Positions 33,758-43,346 of a stretch of 62,277 nt of DNA are shown one piece after another. The notes under the pieces are model-generated. The model had not been told where the DNA came from. It made no database searches and worked only from the letters and a program-made list of their open reading frames with translations. The stretch is from contig DVGB01000060.1 in assembly GCA_018712955.1 (NCBI GenBank), positions 1-62,277 on the forward strand, written 5' to 3'. The translations under genes and the position numbers were made by a program. The number at the start of each line of letters is the position of its first letter. Within the stretch, counting starts at the first letter, position 1. Source of the DNA: Candidatus Aveggerthella stercoripullorum. Its GTDB lineage: Bacteria > Actinomycetota > Coriobacteriia > Coriobacteriales > Eggerthellaceae.

Positions 33758-36055
33758 CTAATCGCGCTGAATAAGCGGCGTGAGCGCACCCTTTGCAAGT
33801 ACGGTGATTCGTCCCGTGGCACGGGAGATGGTGGTGTAAAGGCGACGTCGTGCCAGCGGTTCGTCGGGGAAGGCTTGAGCGCTTGCGTCCGGGATGATCA
33901 CGTGGTCGAACTCAAGGCCTTTCGCCAGCTGGAGCGAAATGAGCACCACGCCCGATCGGGGGAGGCTGGTGGTCTTGTCCATCAGGCGTGGGCAGGCGTC
34001 GCCCAGCAGTTTCTGCAGGCGGCGTGCCTGGTCTTTCCACGGCACGATGACCGCGGCGATTCCGCCGGATGCCTTCGTGCGCTCCTCGGCGTCGGCAATG
34101 GCTTCCGCAAGGGCGGCAGCGTAGGCGTCCTCGTCTGCGAACGTGCGGATGTCAGGGGCGGTCTCCGGACGCATGACCGACGAGACCTGCACCTGTTCGG
34201 TCTTCGGCAGCAAGCCCGCGAACAGCGACGTGATCTCGGGAGAAGAACGGTAGCTGGTCATGAGGCGGCATTCGTCGACGGAGCCGCGTTCTGCCTGGAA
34301 TACGGCGCGCACCTCGTCGAAGGAGGCGGTGTTCGGACGGATGGCCTGGTTCTCGTCTCCCAGCAGCAGGAAGTGTGCGCGGCGGAAGTAGCGTGCGAGC
34401 ACCATGAGCTGGGCGGCAGTATAGTCCTGCACTTCGTCGATCATGACGTACTTTGCCCAGGGGTTGCCCATGCCGGTGACGGCCATCTTCACGAACAGCC
34501 ATTCGACCGGGTCCAGGCTCTTTGCGCCCAGCATGCGCATGCCGATACGGTCGATTCGCAGCCACTCGTCGTTGCGGATGGCCTCGCGCACGCTGTCGTA
34601 TTTTATGCGCACGTAGCGTTTCGCGATGTCGCGCTCTTCCTGCTCGCTCTGCGGGTCGACGGTCTCTCCGAAGAGGCCAAGCTGTTCGGTGAGGGAAAGC
34701 GCCACAATCTCGTCCTGGACAGCTTCAGCGCTGGCGAGCTGGGACAGGCGGTTGTCGAAGCGCTCTTCCAGCTCTTCGCGCATAAGGGCGACCAGGTGAG
34801 GGCCGGGGGTGGCGTTCTTGAACTTGGAGGCGACCTGACGAATCTGATTGGCGCTCACGAGGGTTTCTCCCTCGCAACGGAGGTCGCGGAAATCGCTCGG
34901 GTCGAAGGTGAAGTGGCGCATCGCCTCGTCCACGCGGCGCAGGCGTTCGACGGGTACGTCGAGCGCGCCCTGGCTGCGGTCGGGCGGCATGAGGCTTGCG
35001 GCGAATTCGTCCCAGGTAAGGGTTTCAGGATTGCGTTCCCCCAGTTCGGGAAGGACGTTGTCGATGTAGCGGCGGAAGACTGGGTTAGGTGTGATGAGGT
35101 AGACCTCGCTTGGGTCAAGCGTGCCGCGCTGCTGGTAGAACAAATAGGCAATGCGCTGCAGGAGCACGGAGGTCTTGCCGGAGCCGGCGATGCCTGCTAC
35201 GAGAAGAACGGGCACGTCGGCATGGCGGATTACCTGGTTCTGCTCTTTTTGGATGGTTGCCGTGATGGCCTTCATATGCTCGGTGCGGCGCTTCGAGAGG
35301 GATGCGAGAAGCAGCGAGTCCTGGATGGCGACGGTCGTGTCAAAGTAGGCGTTCAAGCAGTCTCGCTCGACGTCGAACTGACGGCGCAGTTTGAGGTCGA
35401 CGTTGATGGTGCGCCCGTTCGCTTCGTAGGACGTGGGGCCGTTCTCCTGGTTGTAGTAGACTTCCGCGACCGGGGAACGCCAGTCCACGACCAGGCGGCG
35501 GTAGGAGTCGTCGGAGATGCCTGCCGCACCGATATAGATTTCCTTCGGGGCATCGCCCGGCTTGAACTGCAGGGCGACTTTCGCGAAGTACGGCTGTTCG
35601 AGCAGGAGATGGATGTCGTCGAGCTTGCGAGCGTAGGCTTCCTCTGCCTGGTTGTAGGCGTCCACGACGCGGTTTGCCGAAGCGTACTCGATCCAGGTTT
35701 CCTGGGCTTCCTCCCAGCTTGCCATGTTCGAGGACATTTCGTCCGCCATGTTCTCTTTGTCCTTTGCCGCGTCCGCGCGGTTTTTCTCCAGGCGGGCGAC
35801 CAGTGGGCCTTCCATGGCCACGAGCGTTTCGTAAGTTCTGGAAAGATGTGCCTGCTCTTCCTGGAAAATAGGGTCGTGGGTATCGTCGGGGATGGTGTCG
35901 TCTTCAGCGGGCGTGCTGGTCCAGACCGCCTTGTCAGCGGGCATGGTTGCCGTATTCGCGCTGTTTGCTTTCCCGGGCTGTTCGGCGTTTTGCGCGAAAG
36001 ATTCCGGGATGGCGTTTGTCGGTTCGAAGTCGATGGTCACGTGCTCTCCTCGCAT
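33758..36055 (-). CDS. HelD-like superfamily 1 helicase (UvrD/Rep type)
   Basis: 765 residues. The N-terminal 250 residues include coiled coil (EEQAHLSRTYETLVAMEGPL) and the HelD-specific block IYIGAAGISDDSYRRLVVDWRSPVAEVYY. Walker A is VAGIAGSGKTSVLLQRIAYL; the DE box is VMIDEVQDYTAAQ; later motifs include LLGDENQAI and VLISLQLAKGLEFDHVIIPD. HelD proteins release stalled RNA polymerase from DNA in Gram-positive bacteria. ATG 36055 lies just after GAGG. The left boundary of the accessory region starts directly upstream. Confidence 0.88.
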   Translation of the reverse strand: MRGEHVTIDFEPTNAIPESFAQNAEQPGKANSANTATMPADKAVWTSTPAEDDTIPDDTHDPIFQEEQAHLSRTYETLVAMEGPLVARLEKNRADAAKDKENMADEMSSNMASWEEAQETWIEYASANRVVDAYNQAEEAYARKLDDIHLLLEQPYFAKVALQFKPGDAPKEIYIGAAGISDDSYRRLVVDWRSPVAEVYYNQENGPTSYEANGRTINVDLKLRRQFDVERDCLNAYFDTTVAIQDSLLLASLSKRRTEHMKAITATIQKEQNQVIRHADVPVLLVAGIAGSGKTSVLLQRIAYLFYQQRGTLDPSEVYLITPNPVFRRYIDNVLPELGERNPETLTWDEFAASLMPPDRSQGALDVPVERLRRVDEAMRHFTFDPSDFRDLRCEGETLVSANQIRQVASKFKNATPGPHLVALMREELEERFDNRLSQLASAEAVQDEIVALSLTEQLGLFGETVDPQSEQEERDIAKRYVRIKYDSVREAIRNDEWLRIDRIGMRMLGAKSLDPVEWLFVKMAVTGMGNPWAKYVMIDEVQDYTAAQLMVLARYFRRAHFLLLGDENQAIRPNTASFDEVRAVFQAERGSVDECRLMTSYRSSPEITSLFAGLLPKTEQVQVSSVMRPETAPDIRTFADEDAYAAALAEAIADAEERTKASGGIAAVIVPWKDQARRLQKLLGDACPRLMDKTTSLPRSGVVLISLQLAKGLEFDHVIIPDASAQAFPDEPLARRRLYTTISRATGRITVLAKGALTPLIQRD

Positions 36056-36274
36056 TCGGTTTGCCCGAAAATTGTAGCGCGCGGCAGGGAGGCTGCGTGC
36101 GGTGTTTTGGTGAGCATATTGCGCGGATGCGGCGTGTTCGTGCGAGGGCGATTGACCTTGAGTTAGGTCAAAGGGGTACGATGATACTGGCCGCTAAAAT
36201 GATGCCAGCAAAAGGGTGGTGCCTCCGGCAATGGAAAAGGATTGGTGCCCAGAATTGCTTCGCACCTGAAGGCG
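36056..36274. other. Non-coding stretch upstream of the HelD-like gene
   Basis: No supported gene. It should contain the HelD-like promoter (minus strand) and leads into an 18-bp tandem repeat. Confidence 0.4.
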
Positions 36275-36508
36275 GCACCTGCATCTAAAGGCAGTCTTGC
36301 ACCCAAAGGTGATTCTGTGTCCAAAGGAGCCCTTGCGACCAAAAGCGATCCTGCGCTCGAAGACGCCCTTGCGACCAAAAGCGATCCTGCGCTCGAAGAT
36401 GACCTCGATTTTAAGGGCGCTCTTGCCAAAAAGGTAATTTCGCGCCCAGAAGCGATTCTGCGTCCAAAAGTGCCCTCGCGCCCAAAGCGTCCTCGAGCTC
36501 AAAAGCGG
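36275..36508. repeat. 18-bp tandem repeat array (about 13 degenerate units)
   Basis: Thirteen consecutive 18-bp units run without frame slip. The middle is clearest: the 36-bp double unit starting GCCCTTGCGACCAAAAGC occurs twice in a row (36329-36364, 36365-36400). Flanking units keep a CCAAA or AAA at the same register. In one plus-strand frame this reads as six-residue repeats such as ALATKS-DPALED. The frame starts at a weak TTG (36242) and has no family similarity, so I treat it as a minisatellite, with a small repeat protein as an outside possibility. Confidence 0.65.
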
Positions 36509-36574
36509 ACAGAGTCGCTTGCTGCGCGTCTAGGCGTTGCACGGTTGGCCTTGCCTTGTCTCTCGTCGGTTTTC

Positions 36575-36815
36575 GCATTTGCGCGCAAAAAGGGCATTGT
36601 GGTGGTCATTTTTTCCGATAGAGACGCTCGCCATTGGGAAAATGTCGTTCAGCATGCGCGCAAAGAGCAAAATACGCGGCAGCTACTGCTCCTGAACAGG
36701 CTTTTTGCGAAGTCCTTCCACCATTGAAATCCTACGATGGTTGTCGAGAGCCCTTTGCAGCGTCTTTATCGTAAAAAATGACCTTGAGCAAGGTTTGTCT
36801 GCGCGCAAAAGATGC
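36575..36815. mobile_element. Inverted-repeat-bounded element, copy 1 (MITE-like)
   Basis: A 241-bp element with outward 50-bp inverted arms. The left arm (36575-36626) has GCATTTGCGCGCAAA, a variable block, then GGTCATTTTTT and CGATAGAGACG. The right arm (36761-36815) is its inverse with the same layout. The interior contains AGCTACTGCTCCTGAACAGG (36681-36700), also present in copy 2 at 38519-38537 with small gaps. It has no transposase. No clear target-site duplication is visible. Confidence 0.6.
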
Positions 36816-36973
36816 GGCTTGCCGTGCAGGTTCGGGCTCTGCCCAGGCACCAAAGCGCGTGCCGTGCGGGGCGTATGACGGTCGCGTTCGCGCTCGCGCC
36901 GACGTCGTTCGCGTCCAGGCCGACATCTTAGGGCGCGACATCTGCCCGTTGGAGCGGTGCGCAACTGTCCTGC

Positions 36974-37966
36974 TCAAGGATGTCGCCGAGCATTATGAAG
37001 GCTTCGGAGCGGGGAGTTGGAAGACGAGAACAGTGCATGGTGCAGTTTCCACCGGCGAAGGCGTATATCGGGAATGCGACAACGCTGCCTATCTCCAAGC
37101 AGGCGGCCGATGTCTCCTGCGAGGCCTTCCAAATAGGCGAAGTCGCGCACTTGGCGACGGGTGACCGTCAGCACGGTCAGGCCGTTGAGCACAAGCTGGT
37201 TGCGTCGACGCGCATCGCGGTCGATGTCGCTGAGCTCTTCGTGGTGGCTTGAGCTGTCATACTCAATGGCGAGGTTCTTGTCCTGCCATAGCAAGTCGCA
37301 TGAGCGGACTTGGCACCTGCCGTTAGGCAAGGAGATGGCCATCTCCCGATTTAATTCCGGCTGCCTGATGCCGAATCCGCCTACGGTGCTGCTTGCCGAA
37401 AGGAGGAACGCGACCTTTGCCTCCATAGGCGATCGTGCGTGATCGAGGGCGTATCGCACCGCCTTCCGCGCTTGCTTTGCGCCTTTGGCGTCTTTGCACA
37501 GATCGAGAAACCGTGCGAGGTCTTGCCGAGAAACCAAGGGACGGCAGTTTTCAAGCCGATCGTCGCGATCGAGCAGGAGACAGTAGTCCCCGTGCAGTTC
37601 ATAGGCGAAAAGCACCGCTTCCGGCAACGTTAGGTGTCGGGATAGGTGGAGGAAGCAAAGTTCGGGCGAAGCGATCGCGATGTCGTCGTCGATTGTACAG
37701 AACGATCCTTTGGGCAGGTCGATTGATGTTCGCTGTCGTTGCGCGAAGGCGCTTTGGTGGTTGGAGGAGCCTGGCGTGACAAGGACGTCCAAGGGGCGGG
37801 AAAGCCGCCGCAATGCAAGCCGTCGGGAAAAGGCAAGGATGTCGTCCTCGCGCCGTGCGCAAGAGCGAAGTGACGTGATGCGTGAAGGTCGGGGCTGAGG
37901 CATCCTCCCCAAACGAACTTCATTCCAGTATTCGAAGGCCGAGAGCCCGCCAAGAAACAGTCTCAT
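36974..37966 (-). CDS. AbiEi-like/DUF559 (Vsr-like endonuclease fold) protein
   Basis: 330 residues. The N-terminal half (SAFEYWNEVRLG; IDDDIAIASPELCFLHLSRH) resembles the promoter-binding/antitoxin-type AbiEi proteins. The C-terminal 120 residues look like a DUF559 PD-(D/E)xK nuclease: SPMEAKVAFLL, CDLLWQDKNLAIEYDSSSHH (D then E-x-D), and DARRRNQLVLNGLTVLTVTRRQV. Proteins joining these two parts are common orphan genes in actinobacteria and are of unproven function. ATG 37966 was chosen because GGAAGG lies 9 nt upstream; a longer frame to 38116 has no ribosome-binding site. The gene sits between two copies of a MITE-like element and far from any partner toxin. Confidence 0.7.
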   Translation of the reverse strand: MRLFLGGLSAFEYWNEVRLGRMPQPRPSRITSLRSCARREDDILAFSRRLALRRLSRPLDVLVTPGSSNHQSAFAQRQRTSIDLPKGSFCTIDDDIAIASPELCFLHLSRHLTLPEAVLFAYELHGDYCLLLDRDDRLENCRPLVSRQDLARFLDLCKDAKGAKQARKAVRYALDHARSPMEAKVAFLLSASSTVGGFGIRQPELNREMAISLPNGRCQVRSCDLLWQDKNLAIEYDSSSHHEELSDIDRDARRRNQLVLNGLTVLTVTRRQVRDFAYLEGLAGDIGRLLGDRQRCRIPDIRLRRWKLHHALFSSSNSPLRSLHNARRHP

Positions 37967-38399
37967 AGCGTAGTTCCTTCCGATGAGCGAACAGCAATGG
38001 TGCATGCCGACCGAGCGCTGGGGATGAGACATGCTGGAGAATGTGGCGAGGAGGAAAGCGGGCTCCCAGGCTGCCGACGATTCGATGCACAATAATGGTG
38101 AATAGACGTTTTTCATGCGGCATCATGCATGAATTAGTATGCATGATTCGTTGTCCCTGGAAGAGGAGAGGAGTGCATGTCCTCAATTATTCCAGGATGC
38201 GAGCGGTGTTGCGCGTTGTCTGTCTGCTGTGAGCCGTCATGGCAGGTCGGCATAATGGCGTGCTGATGTTGGCAGCCTGGCGACCTAGCGACTTGCCGAT
38301 TTGACAGCCTGGCGTCTGGCAGTATTGCGATCTGGCGGTATGGCGATCTGGTGGCCTGGCGTGCGCTTCTTTCTTGAAGGTGCGGCGCCTGGTTACTCT
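37967..38399. other. Non-coding stretch with degenerate short repeats
   Basis: No supported gene. From about 38268 to 38361 the sequence is a decayed minisatellite of 8-10 bp units (TGGCGATCTGG, TGGCGTCTGGC, TGGCGGTATGGCGATC). It lies between the DUF559 gene and the second MITE-like element. Confidence 0.5.
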
Positions 38400-38646
38400 G
38401 CATTTGTGCGCGAAAAGAGCACGGCGGTGGTCATTTTTTCCGATAGAGACGGAGCAAAGGCGCGACAGCCGCCAAAGAGCGCCCGGGATGTGCAAGCTTG
38501 TTTGGAATAGGCACAATTAGCTCTGCTCTGAACAGGCATTATAGGATTGCCGCCCTTTTATTGCTTTATCGAACAAGCTTCCAGTCCACGGAGCGGCGTC
38601 TTTATCGCAAAAAATGACCACGGAAGAGGGTCTTTTGTGCGCAAAC
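38400..38646. mobile_element. Inverted-repeat-bounded element, copy 2 (MITE-like)
   Basis: A 247-bp element organised as copy 1 and in the same orientation. The left arm (38400-38451) has GCATTTGTGCGCGAAAAG, then GGTGGTCATTTTTT and CGATAGAGACGG. The right arm (38597-38646) is the inverse. Arm-to-arm the conserved blocks are separated by the same number of bases but the middle 12-15 bases differ in every arm. The interior shares the TGAACAGGC block with copy 1. Confidence 0.6.
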
Positions 38647-39216
38647 AGCTTACGGGCTTTGTCGGCGGGTTGGGCGGGCCTAGGAGAATTTCGACCGGGC
38701 TTTGGAAGGGGTTGGGCGTGCTGCGCGGGCATTGCGACGTGCTGCCGCAGGTGAGGCTCAAGATTCCGCACGTAGGCTGGGACCAGGTGCATCTAACGGG
38801 CGCGGGTTGCAACGGGTTTGGTCGGGGTTTCAACGGGAGTGTGCTTTTTTTTTTCGGCGGGCTTGGCAGCTTTTGGTGAGCATGCTCGAGGGATCAAAAG
38901 CTGGCCAGGGAAGGGCGCAGGCGACCTTGGGAATAACGGAAAAGGCACCCAAAATAACGAAAAAGGCGCCCGAAAGCTGCTTGCAGCGCACGGCTCAGGC
39001 AAAGCGTCTGGTGTGGTGGACGCGCGCTTCGCTTGTCGGGTGACCGACGAGCCCGTCCGCACGAGCTGATGATGGATGGGCGTATGAATCCCGCCCTGCG
39101 TAAGGCGGTGCGCTGCGGGATCGACTGGTCGTCGCAGTGCAGATGGCTCCTGTCAGCACCGTGCTGTGCGATAATGCCAAGGAATCTGACAGGACGAAGA
39201 CGAGCGGAGATGCCCT
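38647..39216. other. Non-coding stretch before the Ski2-like helicase
   Basis: No supported gene. It contains a run of T at about 38840-38850 and a 19-bp direct repeat (AATAACGGAAAAGGCACCC at 38932-38950, AATAACGAAAAAGGCGCCC at 38953-38971). Together with the preceding segments this makes over 1 kb of non-coding, repeat-rich DNA, unlike the rest of the window. Confidence 0.5.
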
Positions 39217-41973
39217 GTGAGCACACTGAGCAGCAGCGAATCGACGAACGAAGCGAACGGTAAGCCGACGGGAACCGAGGGGACATCTGCCCCTGACGTA
39301 AGCGAAAGCGCAACGAGCGCTGACGGCATGGCGGGCGAAAACGCGACGACAGAAGATGCGCAGGTCGGCACGCGTCAGGACGGTGCCTCTTCCTACGGCT
39401 CTCTTGGCCGCCTAGCTCCGAGCTGGTGGGAGCCGGAGGACGGGACGGAGCCAGAGCCTTGGCGCACGACCGACGAAGCGTTCGAGCTCTTCTTGGACTG
39501 GACCATTTCGCGCGGTATCGAGCTGTGGCCGCATCAGGAAGATGCGCTTATGAACCTTGCGGCAGGAAACCACGTCATCCTGGGCACGCCGACCGGTTCG
39601 GGCAAGTCCATGGTCGCACTCGGCATGCTGTTCATGGCGCTTGCCACCGGGCAGCGTTCGTACTACACCGCCCCGATCAAGGCGCTCGTGAGCGAGAAGT
39701 TCTTCGACCTGGTGGAGTTGCTTGGTCGCGACAATGTGGGCATGAGCACGGGAGATGTCCATCTCAACACGGGCGCACCGGTGGTCTGCTGCACAGAGGA
39801 GATTCTGGCGAACCAGGCATTACGCGAGGGGGAGTCGGCGGATATCGGATGCGTCGCCATGGACGAATTCCACTACTACGGCGAGGCCGACCGCGGCTGG
39901 GCTTGGCAGGTTCCCCTGCTTACGCTCCCGCAGACGCAGTTTTTGCTCATGAGCGCCACGCTTGGCGACGTCTCGAAGATAGCCGTGTCGCTCGAAGAAC
40001 GGACAGGGCGTGCGGTAGACATCGTGGCCGACGCTCCGCGCCCGGTACCGCTGTCGTACGAATACGTGCGCGAGCCTTTGGAGGGAACAGTCGAGTTGGC
40101 GCTGCGCGAGGGCAAGGCGCCTCTCTACATCGTGCATTTCTCCCAGGATGCGGCGCTTTCTACCGCGCAGTCGCTTGCAAGCTACGGCGTGTCCACGAAA
40201 GAGCAGCGCGAGGCAGTAAAGGAAGCTATCCGAGGTACGCGGTTTACGACCGGGTTCGGCAGGATACTCCAGCGTCTTTTGGGCTGCGGTGTCGGCGTTC
40301 ACCATGCGGGCATGCTGCCGCGCTATCGCCTGCTGGTAGAAAAACTGGCACAGCAGGGCCTTCTTCCGGTCATCTGCGGCACGGACACGCTGGGCGTGGG
40401 CATCAACGTGCCCATCCACACGGTCGTGCTCACGGCGCTCTCGAAGTTCGACGGCGTGCGCATGCGCCGCTTGAAGGCACGCGAATTCCACCAGATTGCC
40501 GGTCGTGCAGGGCGGTCGGGCTTCGACACGGAAGGCCTTGTCATTTCTGAGGCTCCCGACTACGAGATAGAGAACGCGAAAGCGATTGCGAAGGCGGGCG
40601 ACGACCCGAAGAAGCTCAAGAAAGTGAAGAAAAAGCAGCCGCCTGAAGGTTTCGTGGGCTGGACCGAGCAGGTGTTCGAGCGCTTGGTCGCCGCGCCGCC
40701 CGAAACGCTCGTGCCGCATCTGCGCATCACGCACTCTATGGTGCTGGCGCTTGTGGAGCAGGGCGGGGATGCCTGGACGCGCACGTGCAAGCTTATTGCG
40801 GATTCGGCACAAAGCGAGGACGAGAAGGCAAAGCTTGTCCAGCGCGCCCGCGAGATTTTCGACACGCTCGTGGATGCAGGCGTGGTCGAGCGCACCGAAA
40901 ACGAGGACGGCGTTTCGTATGCGAGCACGGTTGACCTGCCGCCGGATTTCGCGCTCGATCAGCCGCTTTCGCCGTTTTTGCTGGCAGCGCTCGACCTTTT
41001 AGACCCCGAGGACGAAAACTACGCGCTCGACCTCATCTCGCTGGTGGAGGCTACGCTGGAGGATCCGCGCCAAATACTACGCGTGCAAGAGCGCAAGGCA
41101 AAGGATGCCGCTATGGCCGCCATGAAGGCAGAGGGAGTGGACTACGAAGAGCGCCTTGACCGCATCCAGGACGTGACGTATCCGAAGCCGCTTGAAGACC
41201 TCATTTCGTTCGCGTTCGGAAAGTACTGCGAGACTGTGCCGTGGGCACGCGACTACGAGCCGAGTCCGAAATCCATTCTGCGCGACATGGTAGAGTCGGC
41301 ATCCGACTTCAAAGGGTACGTAGCGCGCTATGGCATCGCCCGTTCTGAAGGTACGCTTTTGCGCTACCTTTCAGATGCGTTTCGCGTGCTTGATCGTACA
41401 GTGCCGCGGGATCGTTGTGACGACCGGCTGGCGGATATCATCGCTTGGCTTGATTTCGTGGTGCACTCTATCGATTCCAGCCTGGTGGATGAATGGGAGA
41501 TGGCCGGGCAGGGCGAACACGGCGCCGAGGATGCGGCAGCGCCGGGGGCGGCGGATGCGGTGGTGCGCGATCGACGCGGGCTGACGGTGCTCGTGCGCAA
41601 CGCGCTGTTCCGCCGTGTGCAGCTGGCAGCGCGCGGTCGCGTGGAAGAGCTGGGCAAGCTCGATGCCGACACGGGCTATACGGCGCGCAAATGGCAGGGT
41701 TTGCTGGACGAATTCTTCGTTGCGCACGAAGAGATTGTGATCGATGCGGACGCGCGCTCGATGGACTATCTAGCGATAGACGAGTCTCCTGAACGAGAAG
41801 AACATCTTTGGCGCGTGCTGCAGACGTTCAAGGATTCGGACGGAGACCGCGACTTCGTCATTTCCGCCGACGTGGATTTGGACGCTACCCAGGAAGCGGG
41901 CGAAGTGGTCTTCTCGCGCTATCGTGCGGGTTTTGTCGAAGATGTGCTGGAGGGTCTGGACGGTCTCGGGTAG
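39217..41973 (+). CDS. DEAD/DEAH-box helicase with DUF3516 (Ski2/Mtr4-like)
   Basis: 918 residues. After a Ser/Thr-rich tail (1-70) the helicase core shows LGTPTGSGKSMVALG (Walker A), AMDEFHYYGEADRGWAWQ (motif II), LLMSATL (III), GTDTLGVGIN (V) and FHQIAGRAGRSG (VI). The C-terminal 400 residues match DUF3516, the actinobacterial extension of this RNA-helicase family. Likely role: RNA unwinding or turnover. The start is GTG 39217 with GGAG 7 nt upstream. It is single and well isolated on its left by the repeat-rich region. Confidence 0.88.
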   Translation: MSTLSSSESTNEANGKPTGTEGTSAPDVSESATSADGMAGENATTEDAQVGTRQDGASSYGSLGRLAPSWWEPEDGTEPEPWRTTDEAFELFLDWTISRGIELWPHQEDALMNLAAGNHVILGTPTGSGKSMVALGMLFMALATGQRSYYTAPIKALVSEKFFDLVELLGRDNVGMSTGDVHLNTGAPVVCCTEEILANQALREGESADIGCVAMDEFHYYGEADRGWAWQVPLLTLPQTQFLLMSATLGDVSKIAVSLEERTGRAVDIVADAPRPVPLSYEYVREPLEGTVELALREGKAPLYIVHFSQDAALSTAQSLASYGVSTKEQREAVKEAIRGTRFTTGFGRILQRLLGCGVGVHHAGMLPRYRLLVEKLAQQGLLPVICGTDTLGVGINVPIHTVVLTALSKFDGVRMRRLKAREFHQIAGRAGRSGFDTEGLVISEAPDYEIENAKAIAKAGDDPKKLKKVKKKQPPEGFVGWTEQVFERLVAAPPETLVPHLRITHSMVLALVEQGGDAWTRTCKLIADSAQSEDEKAKLVQRAREIFDTLVDAGVVERTENEDGVSYASTVDLPPDFALDQPLSPFLLAALDLLDPEDENYALDLISLVEATLEDPRQILRVQERKAKDAAMAAMKAEGVDYEERLDRIQDVTYPKPLEDLISFAFGKYCETVPWARDYEPSPKSILRDMVESASDFKGYVARYGIARSEGTLLRYLSDAFRVLDRTVPRDRCDDRLADIIAWLDFVVHSIDSSLVDEWEMAGQGEHGAEDAAAPGAADAVVRDRRGLTVLVRNALFRRVQLAARGRVEELGKLDADTGYTARKWQGLLDEFFVAHEEIVIDADARSMDYLAIDESPEREEHLWRVLQTFKDSDGDRDFVISADVDLDATQEAGEVVFSRYRAGFVEDVLEGLDGLG

Positions 41974-42148
41974 GCCATTCTGCGGCAGCGTGGTGGTACG
42001 GCGCTTCTGCGGCATTGCCTGTTCCTGTGGAGCCGCAGAGAGTCTGTTGTCTTCTGTCCGACGGGCAGGCCGCGGTATTGCGGACCTGTCGCGATTTACG
42101 GCTCGGCGGTTCCCGAGGGTTTTGCACCTGCTGGGCGCAGGCATGCCG

Positions 42149-43327
42149 TCACTGTTCGGGGCTTACGTAGCTTTCGTCGATCGTGATTTTGCAGACGGCG
42201 TTCGGGACTTTTTCCTTGACGATGCCTGCAACGCGGTCGCGCAGTTCGTCGGCGGAAAGCGGCAGGTCGGCAGGACGCATGCAGTCGAAGATAACGTTCA
42301 CGTGCGTAGGGCCGGGAACCGTGCGCAGGTCGTGGATAGAGCAGCGCGGGTCAATGGCGCGGACCTGCTCGTCTATCCAGTTGCGCAGGTCCTGAACGTG
42401 CGGGTCGTCCGTGACGATAGGGTCGTAGTGCAGCGTAATGATCAGCCCGTCTTCGTCCTTGAAGTCCTGCTCGATATTGTCGAGCGTGTCGTGGCTTTCC
42501 ATAGGGTCCGTTTCTACGGCCATTTCCACGTGGGCGCTTGCGAACTGACGGCCGGGGCCGTAATCGTGGACCATCAAATCATGCGTGCCCAGCACGCCGG
42601 GATAGCCCATGATCTTCGAGCGGATATGCTCCACCAGTTCGGGGTCGGGGGCAGTGCCGAGCAGGGGGTTCATGGTGTCCTTGATAAGCCCGATACTGCT
42701 CCAAATAATGAATGCGCCGACGGCGAGTCCGGCCCAGCCGTCCAGGTCGATGCCGGTAAGCGCCGAGATGACGGCAGAGACCAAAACAGCGCCCGTGGCG
42801 ATGACGTCGTTGCGCGAGTCGACGGCGGTCGCCTCCAGGGTCTCAGAGGAGATGCGCCGAGCGATCGTGCGGCTGAAGAACATCATCCAGAACTTCACGA
42901 GGATAGAAAGCACCAGTACAGCAACGATAGCGGGGGAGAATTCCGTTGGCGTAGGGTTCGCTATCTTGTCGATGGAAGTTTGCACAAGCTCGATGCCCAC
43001 AGCGGCAACAAGAATGGCAACGACGAGGCCCGACAGGTACTCAAAGCGCCCGTGGCCATAGGGGTGATGGGGATCGGCGGGCTTGCTGGCCATCTTAAAC
43101 CCGAGCAGGCTCACGATATTGCTGGCGGCGTCCGAAAGGTTGTTCACGGCGTCGGCCACGATGGAGACGGATCCCGCTAAAAGGCCGATGATGCCTTTTG
43201 CAAGGCTGAGCGCGACGTTGCAGACGATTCCGACCATGCCGGCGAACTGGCCGTAACGCGTGCGCACGGCGGGATTGTCGGAATCCTGCCAGTTTTTCAC
43301 GAACAGTCTGACGAGCAGGTTGGTCAC
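42149..43327 (-). CDS. Cation diffusion facilitator family metal exporter
   Basis: 392 residues. Six helices are evident. The metal site is seen in VADAVNNLSDAASN (D-x3-D) and HPYGHGRFEYL in the first half, and AVDSRNDVIATG (second D-x3-D site). The C-terminal cytoplasmic domain (about 205-385) is long and carries several His residues (THDLMVHDYG, SAHVEM). Family members export Zn2+, Fe2+ or Mn2+. GTG 43327 has AAAGGACCGACC directly before it, giving better spacing than upstream options. A hairpin lies 19 bp upstream of the start, in the leader. Confidence 0.88.
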   Translation of the reverse strand: MTNLLVRLFVKNWQDSDNPAVRTRYGQFAGMVGIVCNVALSLAKGIIGLLAGSVSIVADAVNNLSDAASNIVSLLGFKMASKPADPHHPYGHGRFEYLSGLVVAILVAAVGIELVQTSIDKIANPTPTEFSPAIVAVLVLSILVKFWMMFFSRTIARRISSETLEATAVDSRNDVIATGAVLVSAVISALTGIDLDGWAGLAVGAFIIWSSIGLIKDTMNPLLGTAPDPELVEHIRSKIMGYPGVLGTHDLMVHDYGPGRQFASAHVEMAVETDPMESHDTLDNIEQDFKDEDGLIITLHYDPIVTDDPHVQDLRNWIDEQVRAIDPRCSIHDLRTVPGPTHVNVIFDCMRPADLPLSADELRDRVAGIVKEKVPNAVCKITIDESYVSPEQ

Positions 43328-43346
43328 GGTCGGTCCTTTCGATGCA

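Noticed and set aside
36275-36508. CRISPR array
   Set aside because: The units are contiguous 18-bp degenerate repeats without unique spacers, and there are no cas genes.
36242-36727. 161-residue plus-strand frame through the 18-bp repeats and into the first MITE-like element
   Set aside because: The start is a weak TTG, the second half runs into an inverted repeat arm, and no family fits; kept only as a possibility in the findings.
38301-38510. Short frames across the MITE arms that read V-I-F-x-D-K/R-D in all four copies
   Set aside because: The similarity follows from shared nucleotides; the variable block changes at all codon positions, so coding constraint is not supported.
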